From Gammaproteobacteria bacterium (GTDB taxonomy: Bacteria > Pseudomonadota > Gammaproteobacteria > Ga0077536): a stretch of 49,430 nucleotides of DNA. The DNA is taken from contig JAIEQK010000274.1 in assembly GCA_019747795.1 (NCBI GenBank), positions 1-49,430 of the forward strand, written 5' to 3'. The position numbers and the translations under genes are program-made. A model generated the notes under the pieces. That model was not told where the DNA came from and ran no database searches. It was given only the letters and a program-made list of their open reading frames with translations. Within the stretch, counting starts at the first letter, position 1. Each line of letters opens with the position of its first letter. Shown piece by piece: positions 20,500 through 29,503 of the stretch.

Positions 20500-20964
20500 G
20501 TGCTGGTGGAGGTGCTCGGCGTCTGCCGCCGGCCGCCCGCCTGGGTGACCGAGACCTGCGCCGACTACGCCAGGCGGCTCGGCCGCCCGCTCGAACTGCG
20601 TTTCCGCTTCATCACCCCGGGCCAGGACGGCGCCGACAGCGCGACTCGCCGGCGCGACGAGGCGCAGCGCCTGCGCAAGGCGCTCGCCGCGGACACGTTC
20701 GTGGTGGCGCTCGACGAGCGCGGCGAGGCATGGACCAGCGTCGAGTTCGCGCGCCGCTTCGGTGAGTGGCGCGAGCGTCATGCCCATTTGAGTTTCGTCA
20801 TCGGCGGCGCCGACGGATTCGATGCCGAATTCCTCGCCGCGGCGCACGCGCGCTGGTCGCTGTCGCGCCTCACCCTGCCGCATTTGTTCGTGCAGGTGCT
20901 GGTCGCCGAACAGCTCTACCGCGCGACGAGCATTCTCGCCGGCCATCCCTACCACCGTCCGTGA
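20500..20964 (+). CDS. rlmH: 23S rRNA pseudouridine(1915) N3-methyltransferase RlmH
   Basis: A 154-residue SPOUT methyltransferase that modifies pseudouridine 1915 of 23S rRNA (E. coli 155 residues). Key blocks are FVIGGADGF and the C-terminal knot LTLPHLFVQVLVAEQLYRATSILAGHPYHR. The open frame extends upstream, but GTG 20500, four bases after the rsfS stop, gives the family-length protein beginning VLVEVLGVCRRPPAWV. The stop overlaps the spacer before maf. Confidence 0.95.
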   Translation: MLVEVLGVCRRPPAWVTETCADYARRLGRPLELRFRFITPGQDGADSATRRRDEAQRLRKALAADTFVVALDERGEAWTSVEFARRFGEWRERHAHLSFVIGGADGFDAEFLAAAHARWSLSRLTLPHLFVQVLVAEQLYRATSILAGHPYHRP

Positions 20965-20972
20965 GTTCGCCC

Positions 20973-21551
20973 ATGCTGCACCTTGCTTCCCGCTCGCCCC
21001 GCCGTGCTGAACTGCTGCGCCTCATCGGCGTGGATTTCGTGCTGGTCGATGTGGAGGTGGACGAGCGTCAGCTCGCGGGCGAGGCGCCCGCCGCCTACGT
21101 GTGCCGCGTGGCCGAGGACAAGGCACGTGTGGGCGCGGCCGCACTGCCGTCCGACGCCGTGGTGCTCGCCGCGGACACCACCGTGTGCCTGGACGGCGAG
21201 ATCCTTGGCAAACCGCTCGATGCCGATGACGCGCGGCGCATGCTGGCGCGCCTGTCCGGCAGGACGCACGAAGTGCTGACCGCGGTGGTGGTCGGCACGC
21301 GCGCGTCGCTCGCGGCCGAAGTGATCACGACGCGGGTCGAATTCATGCCGCTGGACGGGGCCGTGATCGCGGCCTATGTCGCAAGCGGCGAACCGGCCGA
21401 CAAGGCCGGCGCCTACGGCATTCAAGGTGTGGGCGGTGCGCTCGTGAAGCGCATCGAGGGCAGCTACGGCGCGGTGGTGGGACTGCCGTTGGCGGAGACG
21501 GCGGAGATGCTGGCGCGGGCGGGTATCGGCACGGCGCTGCGGTCAGCGTGA
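20973..21551 (+). CDS. maf: Maf-family nucleoside triphosphate pyrophosphatase (dTTP/UTP type)
   Basis: A 192-residue house-cleaning pyrophosphatase. LASRSPRRAELLRLIG opens the protein, AADTTVCLDGEILGKPLD carries the catalytic acid, and LSGRTHEVLTAVVV plus GAYGIQGVGGALVKRIEGSY follow. These match the YhdE/Maf-1 branch, which acts on dTTP and UTP, rather than the YceF branch. ATG 20973 gives the usual start; GTG 20961 overlapping the rlmH stop would add four residues. It ends the leuS-to-maf block; the rng gene often found next is absent here. Confidence 0.94.
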   Translation: MLHLASRSPRRAELLRLIGVDFVLVDVEVDERQLAGEAPAAYVCRVAEDKARVGAAALPSDAVVLAADTTVCLDGEILGKPLDADDARRMLARLSGRTHEVLTAVVVGTRASLAAEVITTRVEFMPLDGAVIAAYVASGEPADKAGAYGIQGVGGALVKRIEGSYGAVVGLPLAETAEMLARAGIGTALRSA

Positions 21552-21554
21552 CTC

Positions 21555-21603
21555 GGCGTGCAAGTCCGACCTACAGGGCGGGTGTCAGCCCGCTGTGCAC
21601 GCC
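21555..21603. repeat. Diverged REP-like composite hairpin
   Basis: Outer arms GGCGTGCA (21555-21562) and TGCACGCC (21596-21603) enclose AAGTCCGACCTACA, which matches 14 bases of the REP-like unit at 2179-2263, and an inner palindrome GCGGG-TGTCAG-CCCGC (21578-21593). It follows the maf stop codon and lies between convergent maf and hppA. Confidence 0.6.
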
Positions 21604-21639
21604 GTCTGGGAACACGAGGCGAGGGAAACGGAACGCGCG

Positions 21640-21678
21640 GAAGCAAACTGGCGCCCGCCCCGTTGCGGGGCGGGCGCC
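21640..21678 (-). terminator. Strong hairpin downstream of hppA
   Basis: Positions 21650-21662 and 21666-21678 are perfect 13-base inverted arms (GGCGCCCGCCCCG and its complement) around a TTG loop, six bases past the hppA stop on the minus strand. The following minus-strand sequence AGTTTGCTTCC is only moderately T-rich, so it is either an intrinsic terminator of reduced quality or an mRNA-stabilising stem. Confidence 0.7.
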
Positions 21679-21684
21679 GCAGAA

Positions 21685-23697
21685 TCACACAATCAGCGGC
21701 ACGATCAGCAGCGCGACGATGTTGATGATCTTGATCAGCGGGTTCACGGCCGGACCGGCGGTGTCCTTGTAGGGATCGCCGACGGTGTCACCGGTGACGG
21801 CCGCCTTGTGGGCTTCCGAACCCTTGCCGCCGCAGTGACCATCCTCGATGTACTTCTTCGCGTTGTCCCACGCGCCACCACCGGTGGTCATGGAGATCGC
21901 GACGAAGAGACCCGTGATGATGGTGCCGAGCAGAAGGCCGCCGAGCGCCAGCGGGCCGAGGATGAAGCCGACCAGGATCGGCACCAGCACCGGCAGCAGC
22001 GAGGGAACGATCATTTCCTTGATCGCGGCGCGGGTCAGCATGTCGACCGCGCGGGAATAGTCCGGCTTGGCCGTGCCCTGCATGATGCCGGGGATTTCCT
22101 TGAACTGGCGACGCACTTCCACCACCACCGAGCCGGCGGCGCGGCCCACGGCCTCCATGCCCATGGCGGCGAACAGGTAGGGGACCATGCCGCCGATGAA
22201 CAGGCCGATGATGACCTTGGGATCGGACAGCAGGAACTCCACGGTCTGGCCCATGGCCTTCTCGAGCTCGTGGGTGTAGTCCGCGAACAGCACGAGCGAC
22301 GCCAGCGCGGCCGAGCCGATGGCATAGCCCTTGGTCACCGCCTTGGTGGTGTTGCCGACCGCGTCCAGCGGATCGGTGATGCCGCGAATCTTCTCGTCCA
22401 GCTCCGCCATCTCGGCGATGCCGCCGGCGTTGTCGGTGATCGGACCGAAGGCGTCAAGCGCGACGATGATGCCGGTCATGGACAGCATGGAGGTCGCCGC
22501 GATGGCGATGCCGTACAGGTTGGCCCACTCGTAGGCGAAGTAGATCGCCGCGCAGATCACCAGCACTGGCAGCGCGCAGGCCTTCATCGACACGCCGATG
22601 CCGGCGATGATGTTGGTCGCGTGACCGGTCTCGGAGGCCGAGGCGATGTGCTTCACCGGCGCGTACTGGGTGCCGGTGTAGTACTCGGTGATCCACACCA
22701 GCGCGGCGGTCAGCACCAGGCCGACCATCGCGCAGCCGAACAGCGCGTTGACGCCGTAGCTGGAATCCGCCATCAGGTGTTTGGTGACCGGGTAGTAGGC
22801 CGCCGCGGCCAGCAGGCCGGCGACGATCAGGCCCTTGTACAGCGCGCCCATGATCGAGCCGCCTTCGCTGGCCTTGACGAAGAAGGTGCCGACGATGGAG
22901 GCGATGATCGCCACGCCGCCCAGCACCAGCGGGAAGATGACGCCGTTGACGCCGACCTGCGCCGCGGCCAGGTGGCCGAGCAGCATGGTCGCGATCACGG
23001 TGACCGCGTAGGTCTCGAAGAGATCCGCCGCCATGCCGGCGCAGTCGCCGACGTTGTCGCCGACGTTGTCGGCGATCACCGCCGGGTTGCGCGGGTCGTC
23101 CTCGGGAATGCCGGCCTCGACCTTGCCGACGAGGTCCGCGCCGACGTCCGCGCCCTTGGTGAAGATGCCGCCGCCGAGACGGGCGAAGATCGAAATCAGC
23201 GAGCCGCCGAAGCCCAGGCCGACCAGCGGCGCGAGGCTCGCGTCCGGGTTGCCGCTGGTGAGGAAGGCGTAGTAGCCGGCCACGCCGAGCAGGCCCAGGC
23301 CCACCACCAGGAGGCCGGTGATGGCACCGCCACGGAAGGCGACCTGCAGCGCGGCGTTCATGCCCTTGTTGGCGGCCTCGGCGGTGCGCAGGTTGGAACG
23401 CACGGAAACGTTCATGCCGATGTAGCCGGTGGCGCCGGACAGCACCGCGCCGATGGCGAAGCCGATGGCGGTCAGGCTGTCGAGCGCGACCCACAGCGCC
23501 ACGAACAGCACCGCGCCGACGATGCCGATGGTGGTGTACTGCCGATTCAGATAGGCCGATGCACCCTGTTGAACCGCGGTCGCGATTTCAATCATCCGGG
23601 CGTTGCCCTGTGGTTGGGCCAGGATCCAGCGTACGGACCAGCCGCCGTACAGTACGGCGCCGACCCCGCAGAGTATGGAGAACCAGAGAGCGGACAT
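21685..23697 (-). CDS. hppA: Proton-translocating membrane pyrophosphatase, K+-independent type
   Basis: A 670-residue polytopic enzyme that hydrolyses pyrophosphate and pumps protons (or makes PPi from the gradient). The substrate site [20 protein letters not shown] and the [19 protein letters not shown] block are intact. The determinant of potassium dependence reads [10 protein letters not shown]: Lys and Thr where K+-dependent enzymes have Ala and Gly, so this is the K+-independent class by established rules. GAGGGG precedes the start. It follows pfp by 114 bases on the same strand, suggesting co-expression. Confidence 0.96.
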   Translation of the reverse strand: MSALWFSILCGVGAVLYGGWSVRWILAQPQGNARMIEIATAVQQGASAYLNRQYTTIGIVGAVLFVALWVALDSLTAIGFAIGAVLSGATGYIGMNVSVRSNLRTAEAANKGMNAALQVAFRGGAITGLLVVGLGLLGVAGYYAFLTSGNPDASLAPLVGLGFGGSLISIFARLGGGIFTKGADVGADLVGKVEAGIPEDDPRNPAVIADNVGDNVGDCAGMAADLFETYAVTVIATMLLGHLAAAQVGVNGVIFPLVLGGVAIIASIVGTFFVKASEGGSIMGALYKGLIVAGLLAAAAYYPVTKHLMADSSYGVNALFGCAMVGLVLTAALVWITEYYTGTQYAPVKHIASASETGHATNIIAGIGVSMKACALPVLVICAAIYFAYEWANLYGIAIAATSMLSMTGIIVALDAFGPITDNAGGIAEMAELDEKIRGITDPLDAVGNTTKAVTKGYAIGSAALASLVLFADYTHELEKAMGQTVEFLLSDPKVIIGLFIGGMVPYLFAAMGMEAVGRAAGSVVVEVRRQFKEIPGIMQGTAKPDYSRAVDMLTRAAIKEMIVPSLLPVLVPILVGFILGPLALGGLLLGTIITGLFVAISMTTGGGAWDNAKKYIEDGHCGGKGSEAHKAAVTGDTVGDPYKDTAGPAVNPLIKIINIVALLIVPLIV

Positions 23698-23770
23698 GAG
23701 CTAACCCCTCAGCTAAGCATTGCTGTGAATTTTGAAGTTTGAGAGAAAGCGGCCGATTTCAGCCGTTTAT

Positions 23771-23794
23771 GCCCGCCAATCCCCTGCGGCGGGC
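23771..23794 (-). repeat. Stem-loop between pfp and hppA
   Basis: GCCCGCC and GGCGGGC form a seven-pair stem with a ten-base loop in the 114-base spacer. No T run follows on the minus strand, so it may only slow transcription or separate the stability of the two messages. Confidence 0.4.
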
Positions 23795-23811
23795 GGGCCG
23801 ATTGTACTGGC

Positions 23812-25086
23812 TTATCCCTTCACGGCAAAGGACGCGGCGAGGCGTCGCGGCACGCCCACGTTGCGCAGCCTGACGTAGTCCGGCAGGCCGTCGACATAGG
23901 GCGGCGGGTCCTCACCGACGATCAAGGGCGCCAGGTAGCGCCGGCAGCTCTCGGTGATGCCATAGCCGTCCGGCGTGATGAAATCCCGTGGCAGCTTGCG
24001 TTCCAGGTTGGCGACCGCGGCGAGCGGCGCGCGGCCGATCTCCCAGCGGTAGGGGGCGTCCGCGAGGCGCACGATGGTGACCATCACCCCGGACTCGCCG
24101 GCGAGCGCCATCTCCACCGCGGCGCGGCCGAGGGCATAGGCCTGTTCGACGTCGGTGCGCGAAGCGATGTGGCGCGCGGCGCGCTGCAGGTAGTCCGCGA
24201 CCGCCCAGTGCACCTTGTAGCCGAGCTTGTCCTTCACCAGCCCGGCGATCACCGGCGCCACGCCGCCGAGCTGCGCGTGGCCGAAGGCGTCGCGCGTGCC
24301 GGCCTCGGCCACGAACCCGCCGGCCGCGTTGTGCAGGCCTTCCGACACCACCACCGCGCACCAGCCCTGGGCGTCCACCGTGGCCCGCACGCGGTCGAGG
24401 AAGGCCGCCTCGTCCAGCGGGATCTCCGGGAACAGGATCAGCTGCGGCGCGTCGCCCGGGCCGCGCGCGGCGAGCCCGCCGGCGGCGGCGATCCACCCGG
24501 CGTGCCGGCCCATGACCTCGAGCACGAAGACCTTGGTCGAAGTCTTGGCCATGGACGCGACGTCGTAGCCCGCTTCGCGAATTGACACCGCCACGTACTT
24601 GGCCACCGAGCCGAAGCCCGGGCAGCTGTCGGTCATGGCGAGATCGTTGTCGACGGTCTTCGGAATGCCGATGCAGGTCAGGGGATAGCCCGCGGCCTGG
24701 GCGAACTCCGCCACCTTGTGGGTCGTGTCCTGGGAGTCGCCGCCGCCGTTATAGAAGAAATAGCCGATGTCGTGCGCGCGGAACACTTCCAGCAGCCGCT
24801 CGTACTCGGCGTGCTGGCGGGCCACGTCTTTCAGCTTGTAGCGGCACGAACCGAAGGCCCCGGCCGGCGTGTGGCGCAGCGCCGCGATGGCGGCGTCCGA
24901 CTCCAGGCTGGTATCGATGAGGTCTTCGGTCAGCGCGCCGATGATGCCGTTGCGGCCGGCGAAGACCTTGCCCAGGCGGTCGCCGTGGCGCCGCGCGGTC
25001 TCGATGAGCCCGCAGGCGGTGGCGTTGATCACGGCGGTGACGCCGCCCGATTGCGCGTAGAACGCGTTCTTCTTCTCCACAGTCAT
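23812..25086 (-). CDS. pfp: Pyrophosphate-dependent 6-phosphofructokinase
   Basis: A 424-residue PfkA-family enzyme that phosphorylates fructose 6-phosphate using PPi, reversibly. Donor choice is visible: the nucleotide-site motif reads GGGDS (residues 114-118), with Asp117 in place of the small residue of ATP enzymes, and PKTVDND carries Lys143 where ATP enzymes have Gly. The substrate block MGRHAGWIAAAGG is present. GGGGGA lies nine bases before the ATG. Adjacent hppA makes a PPi-using pair, an association also known from methanotrophs. Reversibility means it can serve glycolysis or gluconeogenesis. Confidence 0.95.
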   Translation of the reverse strand: MTVEKKNAFYAQSGGVTAVINATACGLIETARRHGDRLGKVFAGRNGIIGALTEDLIDTSLESDAAIAALRHTPAGAFGSCRYKLKDVARQHAEYERLLEVFRAHDIGYFFYNGGGDSQDTTHKVAEFAQAAGYPLTCIGIPKTVDNDLAMTDSCPGFGSVAKYVAVSIREAGYDVASMAKTSTKVFVLEVMGRHAGWIAAAGGLAARGPGDAPQLILFPEIPLDEAAFLDRVRATVDAQGWCAVVVSEGLHNAAGGFVAEAGTRDAFGHAQLGGVAPVIAGLVKDKLGYKVHWAVADYLQRAARHIASRTDVEQAYALGRAAVEMALAGESGVMVTIVRLADAPYRWEIGRAPLAAVANLERKLPRDFITPDGYGITESCRRYLAPLIVGEDPPPYVDGLPDYVRLRNVGVPRRLAASFAVKG

Positions 25087-25244
25087 CGCATGGTTCCCCC
25101 GTTACATGGGTCGGGACCGTGCCGCTTCCCCCGGCGCGGGGTTGAATGAACTCGTGGCGCCCTCGCTCTGTCCCAGGGTCGCCCTTGAATGATAGGGCAG
25201 CCACGAGGCTTGTGTTACCGTAAGACGCGGCGCCCGGCCGCCGG

Positions 25245-26717
25245 ATGCACTGCATGACCCGACGCCTGTTCCCTCTCGCCTGCCTGTCCGCCGCCCTGTG
25301 GGGCCTGCCCGCGGCGCTCGTCGCCGATCAGATCGATCTGCCGGACATCGGCGATTCCGCCGGCGCGATCATCTCGCCCGAGCAGGAGCGCCGGCTGGGC
25401 GAGGAATACGCGCGTCAGATCCGCCGCCAGGCCCCGCTGGTCAACGATGAAGAGGTGGAGGACTACATCTCCATGCTCGGCAACAGCATGGCCAAGTACA
25501 CCAACTATGAGCTCGGCTTTCGCTTCGCGGTGATGGAGAGCCCGGTGATCAACGCCTTCGCGGTGCCGGGCGGCTACGTCTACATGCACACGGGCCTCAT
25601 CCTCGAGACCAGCAACGAGTCCGAGCTCGCCTCGGTGATGGGCCACGAGATCTCCCACGTCACCCAGCGCCACGGCGCGCGCATGATCGAGGAGGCCTCG
25701 CACATGACCGCGCCGATGATCGCCTCCATGGTGGCGGGCATCGTGCTGATGGCGGTCAACCCGCAGATGGGCGCCGGCGCGCTCATGGCCGGCCAGGCCG
25801 CCGCGCAGCAGATGCAGATCAACTTCACGCGCGCCAACGAGAAGGAAGCCGATGCCATCGGCATCGAGCTCATGAAGGAGGCGCACTACGACACCGACAT
25901 GATGGCGTCGTTCTTCGAGCGCATGCAGCGCGCGTCGCGTTACACCGATCCATCCTTCATTCCCGAGTACCTGCGCACCCACCCGGTGACGGTCAACCGC
26001 ATCGCCGAGGCGCGCAACCGCGCAGCCCAGATCAAGGCCGACGGGGTGCGCGAGGACAGCCCGCAGTACCACCTGGTGAAGGCCAAGCTCCGCGTCATGG
26101 GCGAGGCCGATCCGACCCAGGCGGTGCGTTACTTCCAGGAGGCCATCGCCGCGGGCAACGACGAGGGGCACCCCGAGGCCCTGCGCTACGGCCTGGCGCT
26201 CGCCTACATGGAAACGGGCGATTTCGAGAAGGCGCGCAACGAGATAGCCAAGCTCATCGCCAAGTACCCGCGCATCGGCTCGTTCCACATCGCCGCCGGC
26301 AAGATCGAGCAGCGCGCCAACCAGTACGCCGCGGCCGTGCCGCATTTCGCGCGCGCCTACGAGCTCGACCCGGAAGGCCGCGCGGCGGTCTACAACTACG
26401 TCAACGGCCTGCTGCTGGTCGATCGCGCCAGGGAGGCCAAGGAACTCTTGAGCAGCTGGGGCCTGTCCGAGCGGCGCGACCCGCGCTTCTACAAGCTGAT
26501 GGCCGACGCGCAGACCCGGCTCGGCGACGACTCCTCGGCCCACGGCTTCCTCGCCGAGTACTACTACAGCGTCGGCGAGGTGCCCTACGCCGCCGAGCAG
26601 CTGCGCATCGCGCGCGATTCCCCCGGGCTGTCCAATTACCAGCGTCAGAAGATCGTCGCGCGTCTCGAGGAAGTCGAAGGCACCCTGCAACGCATGATGG
26701 ACGAGCGCCGCCGCTGA
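25245..26717 (+). CDS. bepA: BepA-like periplasmic M48 metalloprotease with TPR domain
   Basis: A 490-residue exported protein matching E. coli BepA/YfgC (487), which helps LptD and other outer-membrane proteins assemble and degrades stalled ones. A signal peptide ends near ALVADQ. The M48 zinc site is HEISH (134-138), with the third ligand in NEKEADAIGIELM about 65 residues later. The conserved AFAVPGGYVYMHTGLI precedes it. The C-terminal third is TPR-like repeats. ATG 25245 and ATG 25254 are both possible starts; the latter gives a cleaner signal peptide (MTRRLFPLACLSA). It is divergent from pfp. lptE of the same pathway is in this window. Confidence 0.92.
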   Translation: MHCMTRRLFPLACLSAALWGLPAALVADQIDLPDIGDSAGAIISPEQERRLGEEYARQIRRQAPLVNDEEVEDYISMLGNSMAKYTNYELGFRFAVMESPVINAFAVPGGYVYMHTGLILETSNESELASVMGHEISHVTQRHGARMIEEASHMTAPMIASMVAGIVLMAVNPQMGAGALMAGQAAAQQMQINFTRANEKEADAIGIELMKEAHYDTDMMASFFERMQRASRYTDPSFIPEYLRTHPVTVNRIAEARNRAAQIKADGVREDSPQYHLVKAKLRVMGEADPTQAVRYFQEAIAAGNDEGHPEALRYGLALAYMETGDFEKARNEIAKLIAKYPRIGSFHIAAGKIEQRANQYAAAVPHFARAYELDPEGRAAVYNYVNGLLLVDRAREAKELLSSWGLSERRDPRFYKLMADAQTRLGDDSSAHGFLAEYYYSVGEVPYAAEQLRIARDSPGLSNYQRQKIVARLEEVEGTLQRMMDERRR

Positions 26718-26785
26718 GCGCGCGCGACCTGCCACGCGCCGGCGTCCATCCCGGCGAAATCTTCAATCACGACTTAGAAACAATT

Positions 26786-26812
26786 TCACACAATTCACTC
26801 GAATTTGTGTGA
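26786..26812. promoter_or_regulatory. Operator-like imperfect palindrome
   Basis: TCACACAATTC (26786-26796) faces GAATTTGTGTGA (26801-26812); the arms match with one base missing from the left side, around an ACTC centre. It is AT-rich in a GC-rich genome and non-coding, as expected for a regulator-binding site. The regulator is not identifiable. Confidence 0.4.
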
Positions 26813-26927
26813 CGCACGCCAATGCCCGCGAGCGCGTGCCTGGCGTTTAATGCCTCCCCCGCCGGACGAGACCCGAAGAGGCTCGCCGGCATGGCACGCC
26901 GGGCGGGAACGGCGAAGTTTTTCAGAG

Positions 26928-26961
26928 TGTTAATTCGCCGGTCACTGTCGACCAATTAACA
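26928..26961. promoter_or_regulatory. Operator-like inverted repeat before small membrane protein
   Basis: Perfect 8-base arms TGTTAATT and AATTAACA are separated by 18 bases. The right arm contains TTAACA, a possible -35 hexamer; TATATT lies 20 bases further, which is longer than the ideal 17, so a promoter is only tentative. Confidence 0.35.
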
Positions 26962-27057
26962 GTATCGCCATGCATGCGAACTATATTGGCCACCGACACA
27001 CGAGAAATGCCGGCCGTGACCCGCGGACCGGCGCCAAACGGAACGAGAAGAAGAGTT

Positions 27058-27363
27058 ATGAAAGACCGCAACTGGTTTTGCTATTCGCTGGACATGCTGG
27101 GCATGGCATTGGTCCTCGCCGCCCTGTTCTCACTGCTGGGGGCCCGCTGGATGAGCGGCGCGACCCTGGAGCTGACGCTCCTCACCACTTTCCGCATCGC
27201 GCTGATGGGCGCGGTCGGCGCCTTCCTTTCCGCTCGCAGCCTCGAGATCCTGCGTCTGCTGCGCGAGGAGAAGTCCGCCCCCGCCACCCCGCTGGTCGAG
27301 AGCTATCCGACGGGCAACGTCGAGCAGCTCCCCGAGCGTCACAACCTGCCGCGCGCCGCCTGA
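27058..27363 (+). CDS. Small two-helix membrane protein, unknown function
   Basis: A 101-residue protein not assigned to a family. Two hydrophobic segments are clear (about residues 9-28, LDMLGMALVLAALFSLLG, and 42-62, LLTTFRIALMGAVGAFLSA), followed by a charged cytoplasmic or periplasmic tail of about 38 residues. ATG 27058 is preferred because it has a purine-rich GAGAAGAAGAG upstream and directly precedes the hydrophobic part; the frame is open to ATG 26974 but that extension is arginine- and proline-rich with no ribosome site. It stands alone behind a 340-base leader with inverted repeats, so it may be separately regulated. Confidence 0.65.
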   Translation: MKDRNWFCYSLDMLGMALVLAALFSLLGARWMSGATLELTLLTTFRIALMGAVGAFLSARSLEILRLLREEKSAPATPLVESYPTGNVEQLPERHNLPRAA

Positions 27364-27421
27364 GTCTCGTCCCGCTCCGCCGGCCGGGAACTTCACCCGG
27401 CCCGGCGGTCCCGCTTCCTCC

Positions 27422-28333
27422 TCAACGCTTGATGACCCGGTAACCCGCCCGCGGGAAGTGCAGCGCCACGCGGCCGAGCGCCGCGTCCTGTCGCTCCACC
27501 GTGAGCCGCTCGTCGTCGATGTAGGTCACGCGGCCCGCGGTCTGCTCCTGGCCGTAGTCGTCGGCCACCACCGCGACCTGGTCGCCGAGCCCGTAACCGA
27601 GTCCCTCCGGCACGCGCGACGGCGGTGGCGTCGCGGGCTCGGCATCGCGCGCGATCGCCAGCGCGTCGGCGGGCGCGAGCGTCGTGATGCCGGCGTCCGG
27701 CACGCGCTCGATGCGCTCGAACCAGGCGGCGAGCCGAGGCCGCGCCAGCACCGCGGCGAACAGCTTCGGGTCGTTCTTCAGGAACCAGACCGGGTTGTAG
27801 CAGGCGGCATCGGCCAGCGTGAAACGCTCACCCAGCAGGTAATCCTTGTCGGCGAGCTGGCGCGCCAGCCGGTCCAGGCCGAGCTGCGCCTGGCTCCAGG
27901 CCTGGGGCGCCGCCTTGAACATGCCTTCCTTGGTCATGGCCGGTGACATCTGCGCCCGGTCGTCGAGGAAACCCGGCGGCAGCTGGTCGAACAAGGTGAC
28001 GATGACGGGCGGCACGCACTGGAAGAAGAAGCGGTGATCGGCCCAGTCCTCGAGCATCGCGATGAGACCGGCGGCGCCGGCCGGCACGGTCTCGGGCGCG
28101 GGCCGCAGCGCCTCGATGCGCCGCGCGATGAGCGCGGTGTCGCAATACACGTCCGCGCCCAGCTGCATGACCGGAATGCGGCGATAGCCGCCGGTCAGGG
28201 CCACCAGGTCCGGCTTGGGCATCATGATCGGCTGGTCGACCGCCCGCCAGGGCAGCCCCTTCACGGCCAGCAGCCGGCGAATCTTCTCCGAGAACGGGGA
28301 CAGTGCGTAATGGTGCAGGATGACATCGGACAT
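27422..28333 (-). CDS. Glutathione S-transferase-like protein with C-terminal extension
   Basis: A 303-residue protein. The N-terminal thioredoxin-fold domain (1-80) has SPFSEKIRRLLAVKG at the glutathione site, with Ser where other members have Cys, then the cis-proline RRIPVMQLG and the ADVYCDTALIARRIE motif. A helical GST C-domain runs to about residue 220 (LADKDYLLGERFTLADAACYN). A further 65-70 residues, GDQVAVVADDYGQEQTAGRV and on, read as a small beta-barrel not part of classical GSTs (about 200-220 residues). Substrate unknown. Divergent from the NhaR-like regulator, with a 273-base spacer in which no site was recognised. Confidence 0.85.
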   Translation of the reverse strand: MSDVILHHYALSPFSEKIRRLLAVKGLPWRAVDQPIMMPKPDLVALTGGYRRIPVMQLGADVYCDTALIARRIEALRPAPETVPAGAAGLIAMLEDWADHRFFFQCVPPVIVTLFDQLPPGFLDDRAQMSPAMTKEGMFKAAPQAWSQAQLGLDRLARQLADKDYLLGERFTLADAACYNPVWFLKNDPKLFAAVLARPRLAAWFERIERVPDAGITTLAPADALAIARDAEPATPPPSRVPEGLGYGLGDQVAVVADDYGQEQTAGRVTYIDDERLTVERQDAALGRVALHFPRAGYRVIKR

Positions 28334-28606
28334 GGCGGCGCTCCGCTGGACGGTGCGGCCGATGATAGGGGCGGCGCGTGGGAGCGGCCAGCGCCGATGC
28401 GCCTTCTAGGCGTGGGGCCCGGGCGGTTATAGTCCGGGTCGCGGGCCACGCGGTCGGAACGAGGAAGGACTGGGATGAACATCGGCAGCGAGCCGCGAGT
28501 CCGCGGCCACCTGGCGCGTGGCGCGCCGAGCAGGGACGCCGACCTCTTCGCGCCGCCTGTCCCGCGGTGGTGCGCCCGTCAACGCTGCCGGTGACCGTCG
28601 AGCGCC

Positions 28607-29503
28607 ATGCAACACCCGAACTACAAGCATCTCTATTACTTCTGGGTCATCGCCCACGAGAAGAGCCTGACCGGCGCCGCCGAGCGCCTGCATCTCACGC
28701 CGCAGACCCTGTCCGGGCAGCTCGCCAAGCTCGAAGACTATGTCGGGTCGCCGCTGTTCGAGCGGCGCGGCCGCAGCCTGGCGCTGTCCGAGACCGGCCA
28801 GCTGGTGCTCGACTACGCCGATTCGATGTTCAACGCCGGGCAGGAACTGGTCGAGATCCTCGAGGGGCGTCGGCTGGGACGCCTGGGCCGGCTGCGCATC
28901 GGCGTCAGCGACGTGGTGCCGAAGCTCCTGACCTACCGCTTCCTGCACAAGGCGGTGGAAGCCTTTGACGACTATTTCCTGTCGGTCTACGAGGGCAAGC
29001 ACGAGGAACTGGTGGCGGACCTCGCGGCGCACCGGCTGGACGTGGTGATCTCCGACCGCGCGTCCCACGAGTCGCAGGCGGCCAAGACCTATTCCCACCT
29101 GCTCGGCACCACCGACGTGTGCGTGTTCGCACTCACCGAGCGTGCGCGCAAGTTGAAGCGCGGCTTTCCGCGCAGCCTGGACGGCGCGCCCATGCTGCTG
29201 CCGACCCCCAACACCCTGGTCCGGCGCGATCTCGAGCGCTGGTTCGAGAGCCAGGGCATCGCGCCGCTCATCGTCGCCGAGTTCGAGGACTCTGCGCTGC
29301 TGAAGGTGTTCGGCGCCGAGGGTCTCGGCTGTTTCCCGGCCGCGCGCTCCATCGGCGCGGACATCGGCCCGCAGTACGGGGTGAGCGAAGTCGGCGTGAC
29401 GGCGGTCAAGGAGACCTACTACGCGATCACCGCCGAGCGGCGCATCAAGAACGCCGCCGCGCTCGCCGTACTGGCCACCGCCAAGAGCGCGCTGGAGGCT
29501 TGA
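28607..29503 (+). CDS. nhaR: LysR-family regulator, NhaR-like
   Basis: A 298-residue LysR-type transcription factor. The N-terminal NYKHLYYFWVIAHEKSLTGAAERLHLTPQTLSGQLAKLE winged-helix region closely follows NhaR, the regulator of Na+/H+ antiporter genes in E. coli, and similarity continues through the effector domain (LDVVISDRASHESQ, AEFEDSALLKVFGAEGLGCF). No nhaA is in the window, so the regulated gene here is unknown; the divergent GST-like gene is a candidate by position, as LysR regulators often control the neighbour they face. ATG 28607 gives the standard start. Confidence 0.87.
   Translation: MQHPNYKHLYYFWVIAHEKSLTGAAERLHLTPQTLSGQLAKLEDYVGSPLFERRGRSLALSETGQLVLDYADSMFNAGQELVEILEGRRLGRLGRLRIGVSDVVPKLLTYRFLHKAVEAFDDYFLSVYEGKHEELVADLAAHRLDVVISDRASHESQAAKTYSHLLGTTDVCVFALTERARKLKRGFPRSLDGAPMLLPTPNTLVRRDLERWFESQGIAPLIVAEFEDSALLKVFGAEGLGCFPAARSIGADIGPQYGVSEVGVTAVKETYYAITAERRIKNAAALAVLATAKSALEA

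Larger units (their letters stand above)
26718..27057. other. 340-base gene-free stretch with inverted repeats
   Basis: No coding sequence is supported here. The segment is locally AT-rich compared with its surroundings and carries two operator-like inverted repeats, at 26786-26812 and 26928-26961, annotated separately, and a TATATT at 26982-26987. It probably holds the promoter and control region of the small membrane protein at 27058. Confidence 0.5.

Noticed and set aside
26779-26792. AACAATTTCACACA, identical to the lac promoter leader found in cloning vectors
   Set aside because: The identity stops at 14 bases, flanks are not lac or vector, and it is part of a local palindrome; it is coincidence, not contamination.
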